In this document: in pieces, positions 26,066 to 33,925 of the stretch
Layout: every line of letters starts with the position of its first letter
How positions within the stretch are numbered: position 1 is the first letter of the stretch
Assembly: GCF_003332305.1 (NCBI RefSeq)
Contig: NZ_QOIO01000050.1
Location: 1-41,666 of the forward strand
Length of the DNA stretch: 41,666 bases
Source: Microvirga aerophila
GTDB taxonomy: Bacteria > Pseudomonadota > Alphaproteobacteria > Rhizobiales > Beijerinckiaceae
Direction of reading: 5' to 3'
Translations under genes and position numbers: made by a program
Notes under the pieces: model-generated
The model's database searches: none
The model's input: only the letters and a program-made list of their open reading frames with translations
Told to the model about the DNA's origin: nothing

Positions 26066-26368
26066 TCAAAACTCAAGATCAACGTCCTTCGAGACACGTC
26101 CCTTGCGCGCGAGAATCTTTGGGCCGAAGTCATCCTCAAGCGCGACTTTTGCGAGGGCGTACTCAAGCAACTCCGTGTCAGAGGTGATCCCCGACCGCTC
26201 CTTCGCCGTTTGGATCAGCGTCTCGCGAACCCGTCCGGCAATGCGCCCGTTTTCTCCGCTGAGCAGGCCTGCTCGCTGTGCTGTCTCGATGATAACTTGA
26301 TGGCGACGGCGCGGGATCTCACTGCCAGATGACCGGGGGTGTTTCGTCGATTTGCGTGCTATGGGCAT
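26066..26368 (-). CDS. Antitoxin partner of the PIN toxin
   Basis: Protein of 100 residues from ATG 26368, with GAGGTGG just upstream. The N-terminal part is basic (MPIARKSTKHPRSSGSEIPR). A short strand or helix RRRHQVIIETAQRAGLLSGE follows, then the helical RVRETLIQTAKERSGITSD and a C-terminal arm EDDFGPKILARKGRVSKDVD. No standard antitoxin family was recognised with certainty. Its position, the spacing to the PIN gene and the upstream palindrome support the role. A decayed relative lies at 8930-9165. Confidence 0.75.
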   Translation of the reverse strand: MPIARKSTKHPRSSGSEIPRRRHQVIIETAQRAGLLSGENGRIAGRVRETLIQTAKERSGITSDTELLEYALAKVALEDDFGPKILARKGRVSKDVDLEF

Positions 26369-26385
26369 GATGCCACCTCGGGTTT

Positions 26386-26413
26386 GTTCAACAATATAGC
26401 TATTTTGTTAAAC
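26386..26413 (-). promoter_or_regulatory. 28-bp palindromic operator of the PIN toxin-antitoxin pair
   Basis: gttcaacaatatagctattttgttaaac without its ends reads the same on both strands at 24 of 28 positions (two mismatched pairs), centred on AGCT. It lies 17 bases before the antitoxin start and contains TATATT, which could act as a -10 box. Such palindromes are bound by antitoxin dimers for self-repression. Confidence 0.7.
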
Positions 26414-26693
26414 GGCGGCAACCGGTGGTTTCTGTGATGCGGTGGCCGAGACGCCGAACCAAGACCTTTTCCTTTGGAGACCATTTCTCAAGATTGCGGC
26501 ATGACCAAAAAGCCCTCTGTCGCCTCCTTCCAGCCTTAGGGTTCCGCCGGCCCGTGCGAGGCTGAGCGTGTGAAGAAGGGCGAAACGTGGACTGGAGCTC
26601 AGGCGGGAAGGATTTCTCTTCGGTCAGAGGCTGGAACGGCGGGCATCCGGCATCTGAAAGCCTTGATCTCAGCAATCAGGCCTCGCTGGCTCG

Positions 26694-27122
26694 TCACACG
26701 GGATGGAGGTGGCCGTCACTCTCGATCAGGCGCAAGGCCTCAGTGAGAGACACGGATCGGTAGAGGCAAAACCATTCACCTGTATGGCGATGCCAGGAGA
26801 CGTCAAAACAGTCACGGGCGATATACTCCAGACGCGCGAATGGCGCGTCGAACTCGGGCTCGAGCGCGTCCGGATCGTCAGAGCGGAAGCGCTGCAGGAA
26901 GCGGTACTTGTTGCCATGCCATTTGCCCATGATGGCAACCGGGTAGTTGAACGAGGTGGGTCGGATTGCGGGCAGGAAGCGCGGTCGCAAAACCTCAGCC
27001 AAAAAGCGCTCGCAGGCGGCCGTAATCGCCGCCTTCTCCGGTTCGGGTGGCTTCGTGCCCACCAGGGAGCGAACACGGACCCATTGCCTTCCATCGAGGA
27101 ATGGCTTGCATTCTGCCGCCAA
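26694..27122 (-). CDS. Hypothetical protein, 142 residues, divergent from the AbrB/PIN pair
   Basis: The reading frame gives a credible globular protein: FLDGRQWVRVRSLVGTKPPE, a helix ITAACERFLAEVL, the strand/loop FNYPVAIMGKWHGNKYRFLQ, then EPEFDAPFARLEYIARDCFD and HTGEWFCLYRSVSLTEALRL. It ends SDGHLHPV. I recall similar small proteins in Rhizobiales, all without known function. The likely start is TTG at 27122, since the first ATGs lie much further upstream inside the divergent antitoxin gene. The start region abuts the operator at 27131-27154, so the divergent antitoxin may control it as well. Confidence 0.65.
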   Translation of the reverse strand: MAAECKPFLDGRQWVRVRSLVGTKPPEPEKAAITAACERFLAEVLRPRFLPAIRPTSFNYPVAIMGKWHGNKYRFLQRFRSDDPDALEPEFDAPFARLEYIARDCFDVSWHRHTGEWFCLYRSVSLTEALRLIESDGHLHPV

Positions 27123-27130
27123 TAGCTTAG

Positions 27131-27154
27131 ATATACATTCTCCGGAATGTGTAT
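27131..27154. promoter_or_regulatory. Palindromic operator between divergent genes
   Basis: atatacattc (27131-27140) and gaatgtgtat (27145-27154) are inverted repeats matching at 9 of 10 positions with a 4-base centre. The site is 13 bases before the AbrB-type antitoxin start and 8 bases beyond the start of the divergent gene. VapB/MazE-type antitoxins bind such sites. Confidence 0.7.
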
Positions 27155-27167
27155 CATGGAGGGTATA

Positions 27168-27398
27168 ATGCAAGTCGCGAAATGGGGCAATTCCCTTGCA
27201 GTTCGTCTCCCTGCTGCCGTCGTTGAGGTCTTGGGGCTCAAGGAAGGCGACGATATCGAGATTACGGTCGTGGGATCCCGAGCTTTCGAGGTCTCGAAGA
27301 AGCCTGAGGTGGCCGAGGTGCTGGCCAGGTTGCGCAAGTACCGCGGCCGCCTTCCCGACGGGTTCAAGTTCGACCGGTTCGAGGCCAATGACCGCTAA
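27168..27398 (+). CDS. vapB: AbrB/MazE-type antitoxin (VapB-like)
   Basis: Protein of 76 residues from ATG 27168, preceded by GGAGGGTATA. The swapped-hairpin DNA-binding fold is clear: MQVAKWGNSLAVRLPAAVVE, then LGLKEGDDIEITVVG. The C-terminal tail (VAEVLARLRKYRGRLPDGFK) would bind the toxin. An upstream in-frame ATG at 27147 was rejected because it falls inside the operator. It overlaps the PIN toxin gene by 11 bases. Confidence 0.92.
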   Translation: MQVAKWGNSLAVRLPAAVVEVLGLKEGDDIEITVVGSRAFEVSKKPEVAEVLARLRKYRGRLPDGFKFDRFEANDR

Positions 27399-27804
27399 AC
27401 CATTCCTCGACACCAATGTCATTCTCTACCTGCTGTCCGGAGATGCGACCAAGGCAGACCGGGTTGAGGCTCTTCTCGCGCAGGGCGGCACGATCAGCGT
27501 GCAGGTCCTCAACGAGGCCGTGAATGTCATGACGAAGAAACTCAAGATGGGCCTGGACGAGGCGTGCGACGTCCTTGCCGGGATCCGGTATGCCTGTGAT
27601 GTCCAGCCGGTCACGATCGAGACGCACGATCAGGCACTCGGCATCATGCGCCGCTACGGCTTCTCGATTTATGACAGCGGGATTGTCGCGGCGGCCGCAG
27701 GCGCAGGCTGTACAACCCTCTACTCCGAAGACCTGCAGGATGGCCAGAGAATTGGCCCAAACCTGACAATCACCAACCGGTTCAAGCAGGCAAGCCACAA
27801 TTGA
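27388..27804 (+). CDS. vapC: PIN-domain toxin (VapC-like ribonuclease)
   Basis: Ribonuclease toxin of 138 residues, a common VapC length. The four acidic residues are in FLDTNVILYLLSGD, VQVLNEAVNVMTKKL, YDSGIVAAAAGAGC and LYSEDLQDGQRI. The last of these (T/S-E-D-L-Q-D-G) is the typical C-terminal PIN motif. The ATG at 27388 overlaps the end of the antitoxin gene. The pair is independent of the other PIN locus at 25513-26368, whose toxin is longer and quite different. Confidence 0.94.
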   Translation: MTAKPFLDTNVILYLLSGDATKADRVEALLAQGGTISVQVLNEAVNVMTKKLKMGLDEACDVLAGIRYACDVQPVTIETHDQALGIMRRYGFSIYDSGIVAAAAGAGCTTLYSEDLQDGQRIGPNLTITNRFKQASHN

Positions 27805-27844
27805 CTCGTTTGGCTGTCGCGCAGCCCTTTCCCAACCATAGTCA

Positions 27845-28230
27845 CTAGTGGCGAAGGTCGTGGCGAAAAAGCCACTTCGGATCGCGATCACCCCGTCCCA
27901 CCGTCGAACTGAAAGACGGCTCAAATTTACTTTCGACCGATCGTGCGGCCTTCACCACGTCGATCCAACGCATCAATCCCGTATCGGACAATCCGGTGCG
28001 CGCCCGGACGATGCGGCCGTTGCCCAAGACGATCTCGACGCGCTGGCCATCGATGTTGCGGTTAAAGGCAGGACTTGCTGTCGCTTGACCAGGATGATCG
28101 GAGATCTCCGCCGGCACCAGGACTGGATGTTCTATCGCGGCAGGTGGCTTGCGACGCAGATCCCGCTGCCACTGGTACAGATGCTGTCGTGTGAAGTCAT
28201 GGCGCTGAGCGGCCCGGCAACACCCGCGCC
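27845..28230 (-). mobile_element. IS66-family accessory gene (TnpA/Orf1) remnant
   Basis: The minus strand encodes RQHLYQWQRDLRRKPPAAIE, then LVPAEISD and QRVEIVLGNGRIVRARTGLS...LMRWIDVVKAA. This is the shape of the IS66 TnpA protein: a helix-turn-helix end with QLYxWR, a variable linker, and a final I-E-I-x-L-x-N-G-R-x-V-R-V block. The N-terminal helix-turn-helix is missing or garbled, and no TnpB or TnpC genes follow. This is therefore a leftover of an IS66 insertion. Confidence 0.75.
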
Positions 28231-28307
28231 CTCCACACCCACTGCGTCGAGGAGTTCGGGACACTGATGGCTCCGCTTCTCCATCCGACCGATGATGGAG
28301 ACGTCCG

Positions 28308-28685
28308 ATGCCGTTTGTTCAGAGTGAGGATGTCAACACAACACTGCGGCGGAGGCTCACGCCGCATCGACGGCTTCGGGTCTGGGAGAAAACGGGAGGC
28401 ATCTGCGTGTTGTGTGAGCGCAAGATTGATGGCGTGCGCGAGCACTGGATTATAGAGCACATTCGCGCTCTTGAACTCGGCGGCCCGGATAATCTGGACA
28501 ACACGGGGCCGGTGCACGAGACGTGCGCAGCCGTCAAGACGCAAGATGATCATCGACGCGCGGCGCAGGCCAAGCGTCAGAAGATCAGGCATCTCGGAGC
28601 CGACGAATCCAAGCGGCCGATGCCATTCGGGCGAGCCAGTGCCTGGAAGCGGAAGCTCTCGGGCGAGATCATGCCACGACGTTGA
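28308..28685 (+). CDS. HNH endonuclease
   Basis: Protein of 125 residues from ATG 28308 with GGAG upstream. The HNH/zinc-finger pattern is present: CVLCERKI gives the first Cys pair, then EHIRALELGGPDNLDN is the metal-binding core (E-H-x-x-x-L-x-x-G-G-x-D-x-x-x-N), and PVHETC carries the next His and Cys. A basic C-terminal tail (AAQAKRQKIRHLG) follows. Small HNH enzymes of this type occur in phages and mobile elements and as accessory nucleases. It lies next to an IS66 relic. The leading His of a canonical HNH pair is replaced by Glu-His. Confidence 0.85.
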   Translation: MPFVQSEDVNTTLRRRLTPHRRLRVWEKTGGICVLCERKIDGVREHWIIEHIRALELGGPDNLDNTGPVHETCAAVKTQDDHRRAAQAKRQKIRHLGADESKRPMPFGRASAWKRKLSGEIMPRR

Positions 28686-28828
28686 GAGGACTGGATGAAC
28701 AAAAAGGCACCCCTGTGAAAGAATGCTGCTCGCACGTCCTGCCGATGCCTCAGCGAGGTCTACAGGATGCTGTTCTTTGCCATAATCGGCATAGGTGTCT
28801 CACCTGAGGGTTTACGCTCAAGCCTGAA

Positions 28829-29581
28829 TCAGTCCAACAGGCGGCGGGCATAGACGTCCCCTGAATTTACGATGTGCGGGGCCTCGATGATAAAGAATCT
28901 CATCTCTTGGGCCGTGACGTCGTTCGGAAAGACGAACGTCTGGCTCTCTCCCAGAGAGACGTTGTAGCAATATTCGCCGATCTCCTCGAGGCGATCCAGG
29001 CATGCGATCGCCACCTCCCGTGCAATCGTCGTGAACTCGAAGCACAGGGCTGGGACAGGGGTCGTCAGGCCCGATAGAACATCTCTCTCGTGGCCTTCAA
29101 CATCGATCTTGATAAAGGCTGGCTCGCCATAAGTGACGATGAGTGTATCGAGTGTCGTGACCGGCACGGTGATCGCTCCATCCCAACTCTGCCCTTCCCA
29201 GTTCCGCACCCCCTGGGCAGCCTTGATGAACTCGCCGGATAGGGTCGAAACAGTGGGGTTCTGTGAATTGGTGTAAAGCGTCAGGTCGCCATCTGCGCCC
29301 GACGCCGCCTTGCGCAGCAGGGTGACGGCCCTATCCCGTCCAAACAGAACGCGCAGGATCATCGCAGGGCCGGGCTGAGGCTCCATTGCGACGACCCGCG
29401 CGCCGAGACGGCGGAAGGAGGCGGTGCGGTCGCCAACATGTGCGCCGATATCGAAAGCCAGATCGCCAGGCTTCACGAACTGCGCGTAAAGGGCATCCAT
29501 GCGGCGGTGGCGCTCACGGTTCCCATGATAGACCAAGATCGAGCGCACGAGAGCGAGCCACGATCTTAAGGATCCCCTCAT
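28829..29581 (-). CDS. FkbM-family methyltransferase
   Basis: SAM-dependent methyltransferase of 250 residues. Motif I is LAFDIGAHVGDRTASFRRLG, followed by VVAMEPQPGP, then the FkbM signature VTTLDTLIVTYGEPAFIKID and VEGHERDVLSGL. The region after it (ALCFEFTTI...ACLDRLEEIGEYCYNVSLGE) also fits the family. FkbM enzymes O-methylate sugars or secondary metabolites. Its ATG overlaps the stop of the OpgH-like gene by 4 bases (ATGA, 29578-29581), and AAGGAG lies about 10 bases upstream. The two are therefore one operon, and a glucan or glycan is the likely substrate. Confidence 0.9.
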   Translation of the reverse strand: MRGSLRSWLALVRSILVYHGNRERHRRMDALYAQFVKPGDLAFDIGAHVGDRTASFRRLGARVVAMEPQPGPAMILRVLFGRDRAVTLLRKAASGADGDLTLYTNSQNPTVSTLSGEFIKAAQGVRNWEGQSWDGAITVPVTTLDTLIVTYGEPAFIKIDVEGHERDVLSGLTTPVPALCFEFTTIAREVAIACLDRLEEIGEYCYNVSLGESQTFVFPNDVTAQEMRFFIIEAPHIVNSGDVYARRLLD

Positions 29582-31422
29582 GTGTCCTGAATCTCCTTAA
29601 CCACTGCAACGGGACCTGTTGCTGGACCCTTCGTTCTTTCGATCTCCTCAACTGTCTCGTGTTCTTCCGGAAGCGTGCAGATCCCTCTTCGCGCCATCCA
29701 TTCTCCGAGCGCAGGCCGGGACGTCCAAACCGCGAAGGGAATTGCGACGGCGTAGCCGATCGTCAGCGGCAGCGAGAACAGGAGCGTGGTTGGTGAAATG
29801 GCCCCAATTGTGCCGGTCAGTGCAAGGCCGAATACCGTCTGGGGCCACAGTCGCCGAACGGCCGTTCCCCATTCCAGTGAATGAGCGTCACGGGCTTGCC
29901 CGCTCCAGGTGATCGTTCTCCGGAAGAGGAGACCCGCCATGAAGATGGTCGTGCAGAGGGTTGTCACGGCGCCGAGAAGGAATGAGAAGACGAGCTCGAT
30001 GGCTGTGCCACAGAGAAAGCGCAGGGCGCCGCCATATCGTGCGCGTCTGTCCCGATTGACAAGGATGTTGAAGAAACCGGCGAGCTTGGGTGCCAGGTGC
30101 ATCGTCATGAACACAACGTAAAGAGCCATCGCCAGGGTCACCGGAAAGGCTTGCGCGGACGATTTGATCTCATGAGCTATGAACGGTAGGAGCGCGATGA
30201 TTACCGTCCAGGCAGGGATGCTGAGGAACATCAGGATGGCCCAGATGAGCTGAAAGCGGCTCGTCGGCAGAAGACCCTTTTCCAAGAGCAAGTGAATGTA
30301 CTGCAGATTGCCCTGGCACCAGCGCATGTCTCGGCGGATGAAGTCGAGGATCGTCGGTGGATTCTCCTCCCAACTTCCGGCTTCCTCGGGCCAGATCCGT
30401 ACCTCATATCCGGCCCGTCTCATGAAGGTCGCCTCGACTTGGTCGTGCGACAGGATGGGCCCGCCGAGCAGCTTGTCCGAGGGCAGAACCGGCAGGTCGC
30501 ACTCGTCGAAGAATGGCTTGGTCCGGATCAGGGCGTTGTGCCCCCAATAGGCTCCGCAATCGGCGGTCCACCATGCGTAGCCCATTGTGTAGGGGCGCAT
30601 GCCCTGCCGCATGCCGAACTGGAAGATCCGGGCAAAGGCGCTCTTGGAGGGCATTCCGATGATGAGGCTTTGGAGGATGCCGAGCCTCGGATAGGTCTGC
30701 ATGATGCGGACCATGCGCACGATGGTCTCGCCCGTCATCAGGCTGTCCGCATCGAGGACGAGCATCAATTCGACGGTTTTGCCCCAACGCCGCCCGAAGT
30801 CACGAATGTTGCCGGCCTTGTAACCACTATTATCCGTGCGGCGGCGGTAGACGGTGCGACGGGAGCTGGCTTCCACCGCGAATGCCTCCGCGAGTGCCTC
30901 TTCCTCGATGCCGATAACGGGATCACTGGTGTCACTCAGAATGAAATAGGAGAAGGCCTTGCCCTGTCCTGTCGCTTCGATGCTCTGGCACATCACGGAC
31001 AGGCGCTGGAAGGCGCGCGAAGGGTTCTCGTTGCGCAGCGTGAGGAGGATCGCTGTTTTGATGTGGAGGGGAGCGCTCCTGCCTTCGGCAGCCTTCGCGA
31101 ATGGAGCGACGCGAGCAAGCCCATTGGACGTGTTCCGCAGCAGCCAGTATCCTATCGCGGCATTCCAGAACCCGAGGACGGTCCATGGCAGGCCGATGGC
31201 GAAGCCGGCGAGAAGGAGAGCATCGAGCCCACTCCAGCCGCTGGATGCGAGAATAGCGCCGATCCATGTGAGCAGGCCGAGATAGGTCGCCACGTTGAGA
31301 ACGGTCACCATCCAACGCCGGCGTGCGATGACGCGTGTGGACTGGAGCCCAGCAGGCGTCATATGGTTTGGAGGGAGACCCAGACACTCGGAGACGACGT
31401 TTGGGTGGTCCTGATTGGTCAC
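29578..31422 (-). CDS. opgH: OpgH/MdoH-type glucan glucosyltransferase
   Basis: Inner-membrane processive family-2 glycosyltransferase of 614 residues that makes periplasmic glucans from UDP-glucose. Two membrane segments lie near residues 35-95. The cytosolic catalytic part has NSGYKAGNIRDF, the metal site LVLDADSLMTG, WTADCGAYWGHNALIRT, the acid ILSHDQVEATFMRRAGYEVR and the acceptor motif DMRWCQGNLQY. At least five membrane segments follow (about 395-560). These are the classic OpgH features. The start is GTG 31422 with GCGGAG upstream. OpgH usually pairs with periplasmic OpgG; here an FkbM methyltransferase follows instead and no OpgG is seen in the window. Confidence 0.93.
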   Translation of the reverse strand: MTNQDHPNVVSECLGLPPNHMTPAGLQSTRVIARRRWMVTVLNVATYLGLLTWIGAILASSGWSGLDALLLAGFAIGLPWTVLGFWNAAIGYWLLRNTSNGLARVAPFAKAAEGRSAPLHIKTAILLTLRNENPSRAFQRLSVMCQSIEATGQGKAFSYFILSDTSDPVIGIEEEALAEAFAVEASSRRTVYRRRTDNSGYKAGNIRDFGRRWGKTVELMLVLDADSLMTGETIVRMVRIMQTYPRLGILQSLIIGMPSKSAFARIFQFGMRQGMRPYTMGYAWWTADCGAYWGHNALIRTKPFFDECDLPVLPSDKLLGGPILSHDQVEATFMRRAGYEVRIWPEEAGSWEENPPTILDFIRRDMRWCQGNLQYIHLLLEKGLLPTSRFQLIWAILMFLSIPAWTVIIALLPFIAHEIKSSAQAFPVTLAMALYVVFMTMHLAPKLAGFFNILVNRDRRARYGGALRFLCGTAIELVFSFLLGAVTTLCTTIFMAGLLFRRTITWSGQARDAHSLEWGTAVRRLWPQTVFGLALTGTIGAISPTTLLFSLPLTIGYAVAIPFAVWTSRPALGEWMARRGICTLPEEHETVEEIERTKGPATGPVAVVKEIQDT

Positions 31423-31469
31423 GATTCGCTCCGCAGAGGTCAGCGGGGTTCTAGAAGGGCCTGCTGGAT

Positions 31470-32465
31470 ATGCAGTATGAAGAGCAGCGCACGAAAAAAA
31501 CCACGTCAGCGCTTTGGATTACCGAAGCTTATCGCGCAGAATTGAAGGAGGGCCCTGAACCGGTTCTGAATACGGGCGACATCCTTGTCAGGACACAATG
31601 GTCAGGGATCAGCCGCGGCACCGAGCGCCTCGTCTTCGAAGGCCGCGTTCCCGTGTCGGAGACCGGGCGCATGAGAGCACCGATGCAAGAGGGACGTTTC
31701 CCCTTCCCGGTGAAGTACGGCTACAGCACAGTCGGCATCGTGGAGCAGGGGCCGCCCGACCTTCAGGGGCGCCGCGTCTTTGCGCTCCACCCCCATCAGG
31801 ACCTTTTCGCCGTCCCGCTCGGCCTAACGGTTCCCGTGCCTGAGGACGTCCCGCCCAAGCGCGCCGTTCTTGCCGCTAATCTCGAGACAGCCCTGAATGC
31901 GATCTGGGACGGAGGCTGCGGGCCCGGCGATCGGATCGTCGTGGTCGGAGGCGGCGTGGTCGGTTTGCTAACCGCCCACCTTGCCAGCCGCATCCCAGGA
32001 ACGGAGGTGACGCTGGTCGACGTTGATCCTGACCGCCGCGCTCTCGTCGAGCACTTGGGCGCATCGTTTGCCACTCCCGAGGATGCCCCTAGTGATGCCG
32101 ATATCGTGTTTCACGCGTCGGCCTCGGCCCAAGGGCTTGGCACGGCGCTCGTGAGCGCGGGATTCGAGGCGCGGGTCGTCGAAATGAGCTGGTACGGATC
32201 CGGCGCCGTCAATGTGACCCTGGGGGGCGCCTTCCACAGCCAGCGGCTGCAGCTCGTCTCGTCCCAGGTCGGGCACCTCCCGCCATCGCGACGCGCCCGC
32301 TGGACGACTCGCCGGCGCCTTGCCGCCGCCCTGCATCTCCTCTACGACCAACGCTTGGACGTCCTGGTCGCCGAAGAGGTCCCGTTCTCTGCATTGCCCG
32401 AGGCGCTACACGACATTCTGTGCGGCGACGGGCGTGGCATCCCGCCGGTCGTCGCTTACTCCTGA
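31470..32465 (+). CDS. Zinc-free MDR dehydrogenase, BchC-like
   Basis: Medium-chain dehydrogenase/reductase of 331 residues. The N-terminal GroES-like domain reads TQWSGISRGTERLVFEGRVP where typical alcohol dehydrogenases have the zinc-binding Cys-Gly-x-x-x-S-D. In BchC-type enzymes the same SGIS-x-GTE pattern is found, so catalytic zinc is not expected. The cofactor site is VVVGGGVVGLLTAHLA and ends in the acidic TLVDVDPDRR, favouring NAD(H). Start ATG at 31470 (GAAGGG about 11 bases before) is 47 bases from the divergent opgH start. It opens a four-gene run in which the next gene begins 19 bases later. Confidence 0.85.
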   Translation: MQYEEQRTKKTTSALWITEAYRAELKEGPEPVLNTGDILVRTQWSGISRGTERLVFEGRVPVSETGRMRAPMQEGRFPFPVKYGYSTVGIVEQGPPDLQGRRVFALHPHQDLFAVPLGLTVPVPEDVPPKRAVLAANLETALNAIWDGGCGPGDRIVVVGGGVVGLLTAHLASRIPGTEVTLVDVDPDRRALVEHLGASFATPEDAPSDADIVFHASASAQGLGTALVSAGFEARVVEMSWYGSGAVNVTLGGAFHSQRLQLVSSQVGHLPPSRRARWTTRRRLAAALHLLYDQRLDVLVAEEVPFSALPEALHDILCGDGRGIPPVVAYS

Positions 32466-32484
32466 CTCCAACAAGGATGGTTGC

Positions 32485-32892
32485 ATGTATGCCGTCGAAG
32501 TTCGCGATCATATCATGATTGCCCATAGTTTCCGTGACCCGCTCTTCGGCCCGGCACAGGCTCTCCATGGCGCCACCTTTGTTGTGGACGTGGCATTTTA
32601 TCGTGAGCACCTGACGGAGGAGGGGATCGTCGTCGACATCGGGCGTGCGCATGACGTCCTCAAGGCCCTTCTCACACCGCTCAACTACCGTAATCTCGAT
32701 GACATGCCGGAATTTTCAGGCAAGAACACAACGACGGAGTTCTTGTGCCGTCACGTCTTCGACGCCATCGCTGCGGCGGTTCGAAAAGGTGAGCTCGGAC
32801 CGGGCTCGGACAGGGTTTCGCATCTGCGGGTGACGTTGCACGAGTCACACCTGGCGAAAGCCTGGTTTGAGGGACCTTTGTCCGATGATTGA
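32485..32892 (+). CDS. 6-pyruvoyl-tetrahydropterin synthase/QueD-like protein
   Basis: Protein of 135 residues with the T-fold of PTPS/QueD enzymes: MYAVEVRDHIMIAHSF, then GPAQALHGATFVVDVAF, DIGRAHDVLKALLTPLNYRN, the helix NTTTEFLCRHVFDAI and LHESHLAKAWF. Classic members use three zinc His residues (one in an AHR motif, two in an HGH motif) and a catalytic Cys before HGH. Here the HGH is HGA and the Cys position is Ala or Gln (GPAQALHG), so the normal chemistry is unlikely. The conserved Glu near the end (HES) is kept. ATG at 32485 follows AAGGATGG. It overlaps the next gene by 8 bases. Confidence 0.85.
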   Translation: MYAVEVRDHIMIAHSFRDPLFGPAQALHGATFVVDVAFYREHLTEEGIVVDIGRAHDVLKALLTPLNYRNLDDMPEFSGKNTTTEFLCRHVFDAIAAAVRKGELGPGSDRVSHLRVTLHESHLAKAWFEGPLSDD

Positions 32893-33925
32893 GGCAACCT
32901 TCGCCATTCCCGGCGATATAGCAACTCCGACGGGCGGATATGCCTACGACCGGGAGATCCTGCGCCGCATCGGTGATTACGGCATTTCGCTGCGCCATCT
33001 CGTCCTTCCGGACGGATTTCCTTTTCCCAGCGCGGTTGACCTCGAAGCAACGGCACGGCGTCTCGAAGATTTAGACGGAACGCTCCTCATCGATGGACTC
33101 GCCTTCGGGGCCCTGCCGGCGAGTGTCCTGTCCCGGATCCAGGCCAGAATTGTCGCACTCGTGCACCACCCGCTCGCGCTCGAGACAGGACTCTCTCCTG
33201 ACGATGCCGGACGTCTGCGGACGCTTGAGCGGGAGGCGCTGACGGCGGCGTCGGCCGTCATCGTCACCAGTGACACCACCGCCGCGATCCTCGTTGCGGA
33301 CTACGATGTGCCTCGGGAGGTGATTGCCGTTGCCCTTCCTGGAACGATGCAGGCCGGTCGGGCAAAAGGCAGCGGAGCGGGTGGGGCGATTCTCGCAGTT
33401 GGCTCCGTCATTCCCCGGAAAGGCTATGAGGTTTTGGTGGCCGCTCTCGCGCGGCTGCGGGACCGGCCGTGGGCGCTGACGATCGTCGGTGCCCTGGATC
33501 GTGCGCCCGATTATGTGCAATGTCTTCGCGCCCAGATCGATGCAGCCGGGCTGTCGGACCGTATCCGCTTCACCGGCGCTGTCTCGGATCACGCGCTCCC
33601 CTCGCTATATGGCGAGGCCGATATTTTCGTTCTCGCGTCCCACTTCGAAGGCTACGGCATGGTGCTGACCGAGGCCCTTGCACATGGACTTCCCATCGTG
33701 TCGACGAGGGTTGGGGCGGCCACAGAAACCCTTTCTGACGAGGTGATACTCAAGGTCATGGCGGGAGACCCTATCGCATTGGGAGAGGCCCTGGCCTCGC
33801 TGCTTGACGACGGGAAGCGCCGCCGCGCACTGGCGGAGGCTGCGATTTCCCATGCGCAGCATCTTCCGGACTGGTCGCAGACAGTCGCTGTCGTCGCGGC
33901 CCACCTGAAAAACAGCACAACATGA
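32885..33925 (+). CDS. GT4-family glycosyltransferase
   Basis: GT-B fold glycosyltransferase of 346 residues. The N-terminal domain starts IEATFAIPGDIATPTGGYAY with the glycine loop. The C-terminal nucleotide-sugar domain has ILAVGSVIPRKGYEVLVAAL, LTIVGALDRAPDYV, RIRFTGAVSDHALPSLYGEA and the E-x7-E motif in SHFEGYGMVLTEALAHGLPI. This is the GT4 pattern (mannosyl-, glucosyl- or N-acetylglucosaminyltransferases). It overlaps the PTPS-like gene by 8 bases and the next methyltransferase by 4. The shared operon suggests the acceptor is the cluster's small molecule or a lipid carrier, but the acceptor is not shown by sequence. Confidence 0.9.
   Translation: MIEATFAIPGDIATPTGGYAYDREILRRIGDYGISLRHLVLPDGFPFPSAVDLEATARRLEDLDGTLLIDGLAFGALPASVLSRIQARIVALVHHPLALETGLSPDDAGRLRTLEREALTAASAVIVTSDTTAAILVADYDVPREVIAVALPGTMQAGRAKGSGAGGAILAVGSVIPRKGYEVLVAALARLRDRPWALTIVGALDRAPDYVQCLRAQIDAAGLSDRIRFTGAVSDHALPSLYGEADIFVLASHFEGYGMVLTEALAHGLPIVSTRVGAATETLSDEVILKVMAGDPIALGEALASLLDDGKRRRALAEAAISHAQHLPDWSQTVAVVAAHLKNSTT

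Noticed and set aside
30292..31545. A 417-codon plus-strand frame opposite opgH
   Set aside because: Antisense to clear OpgH motifs; composition typical of a shadow.
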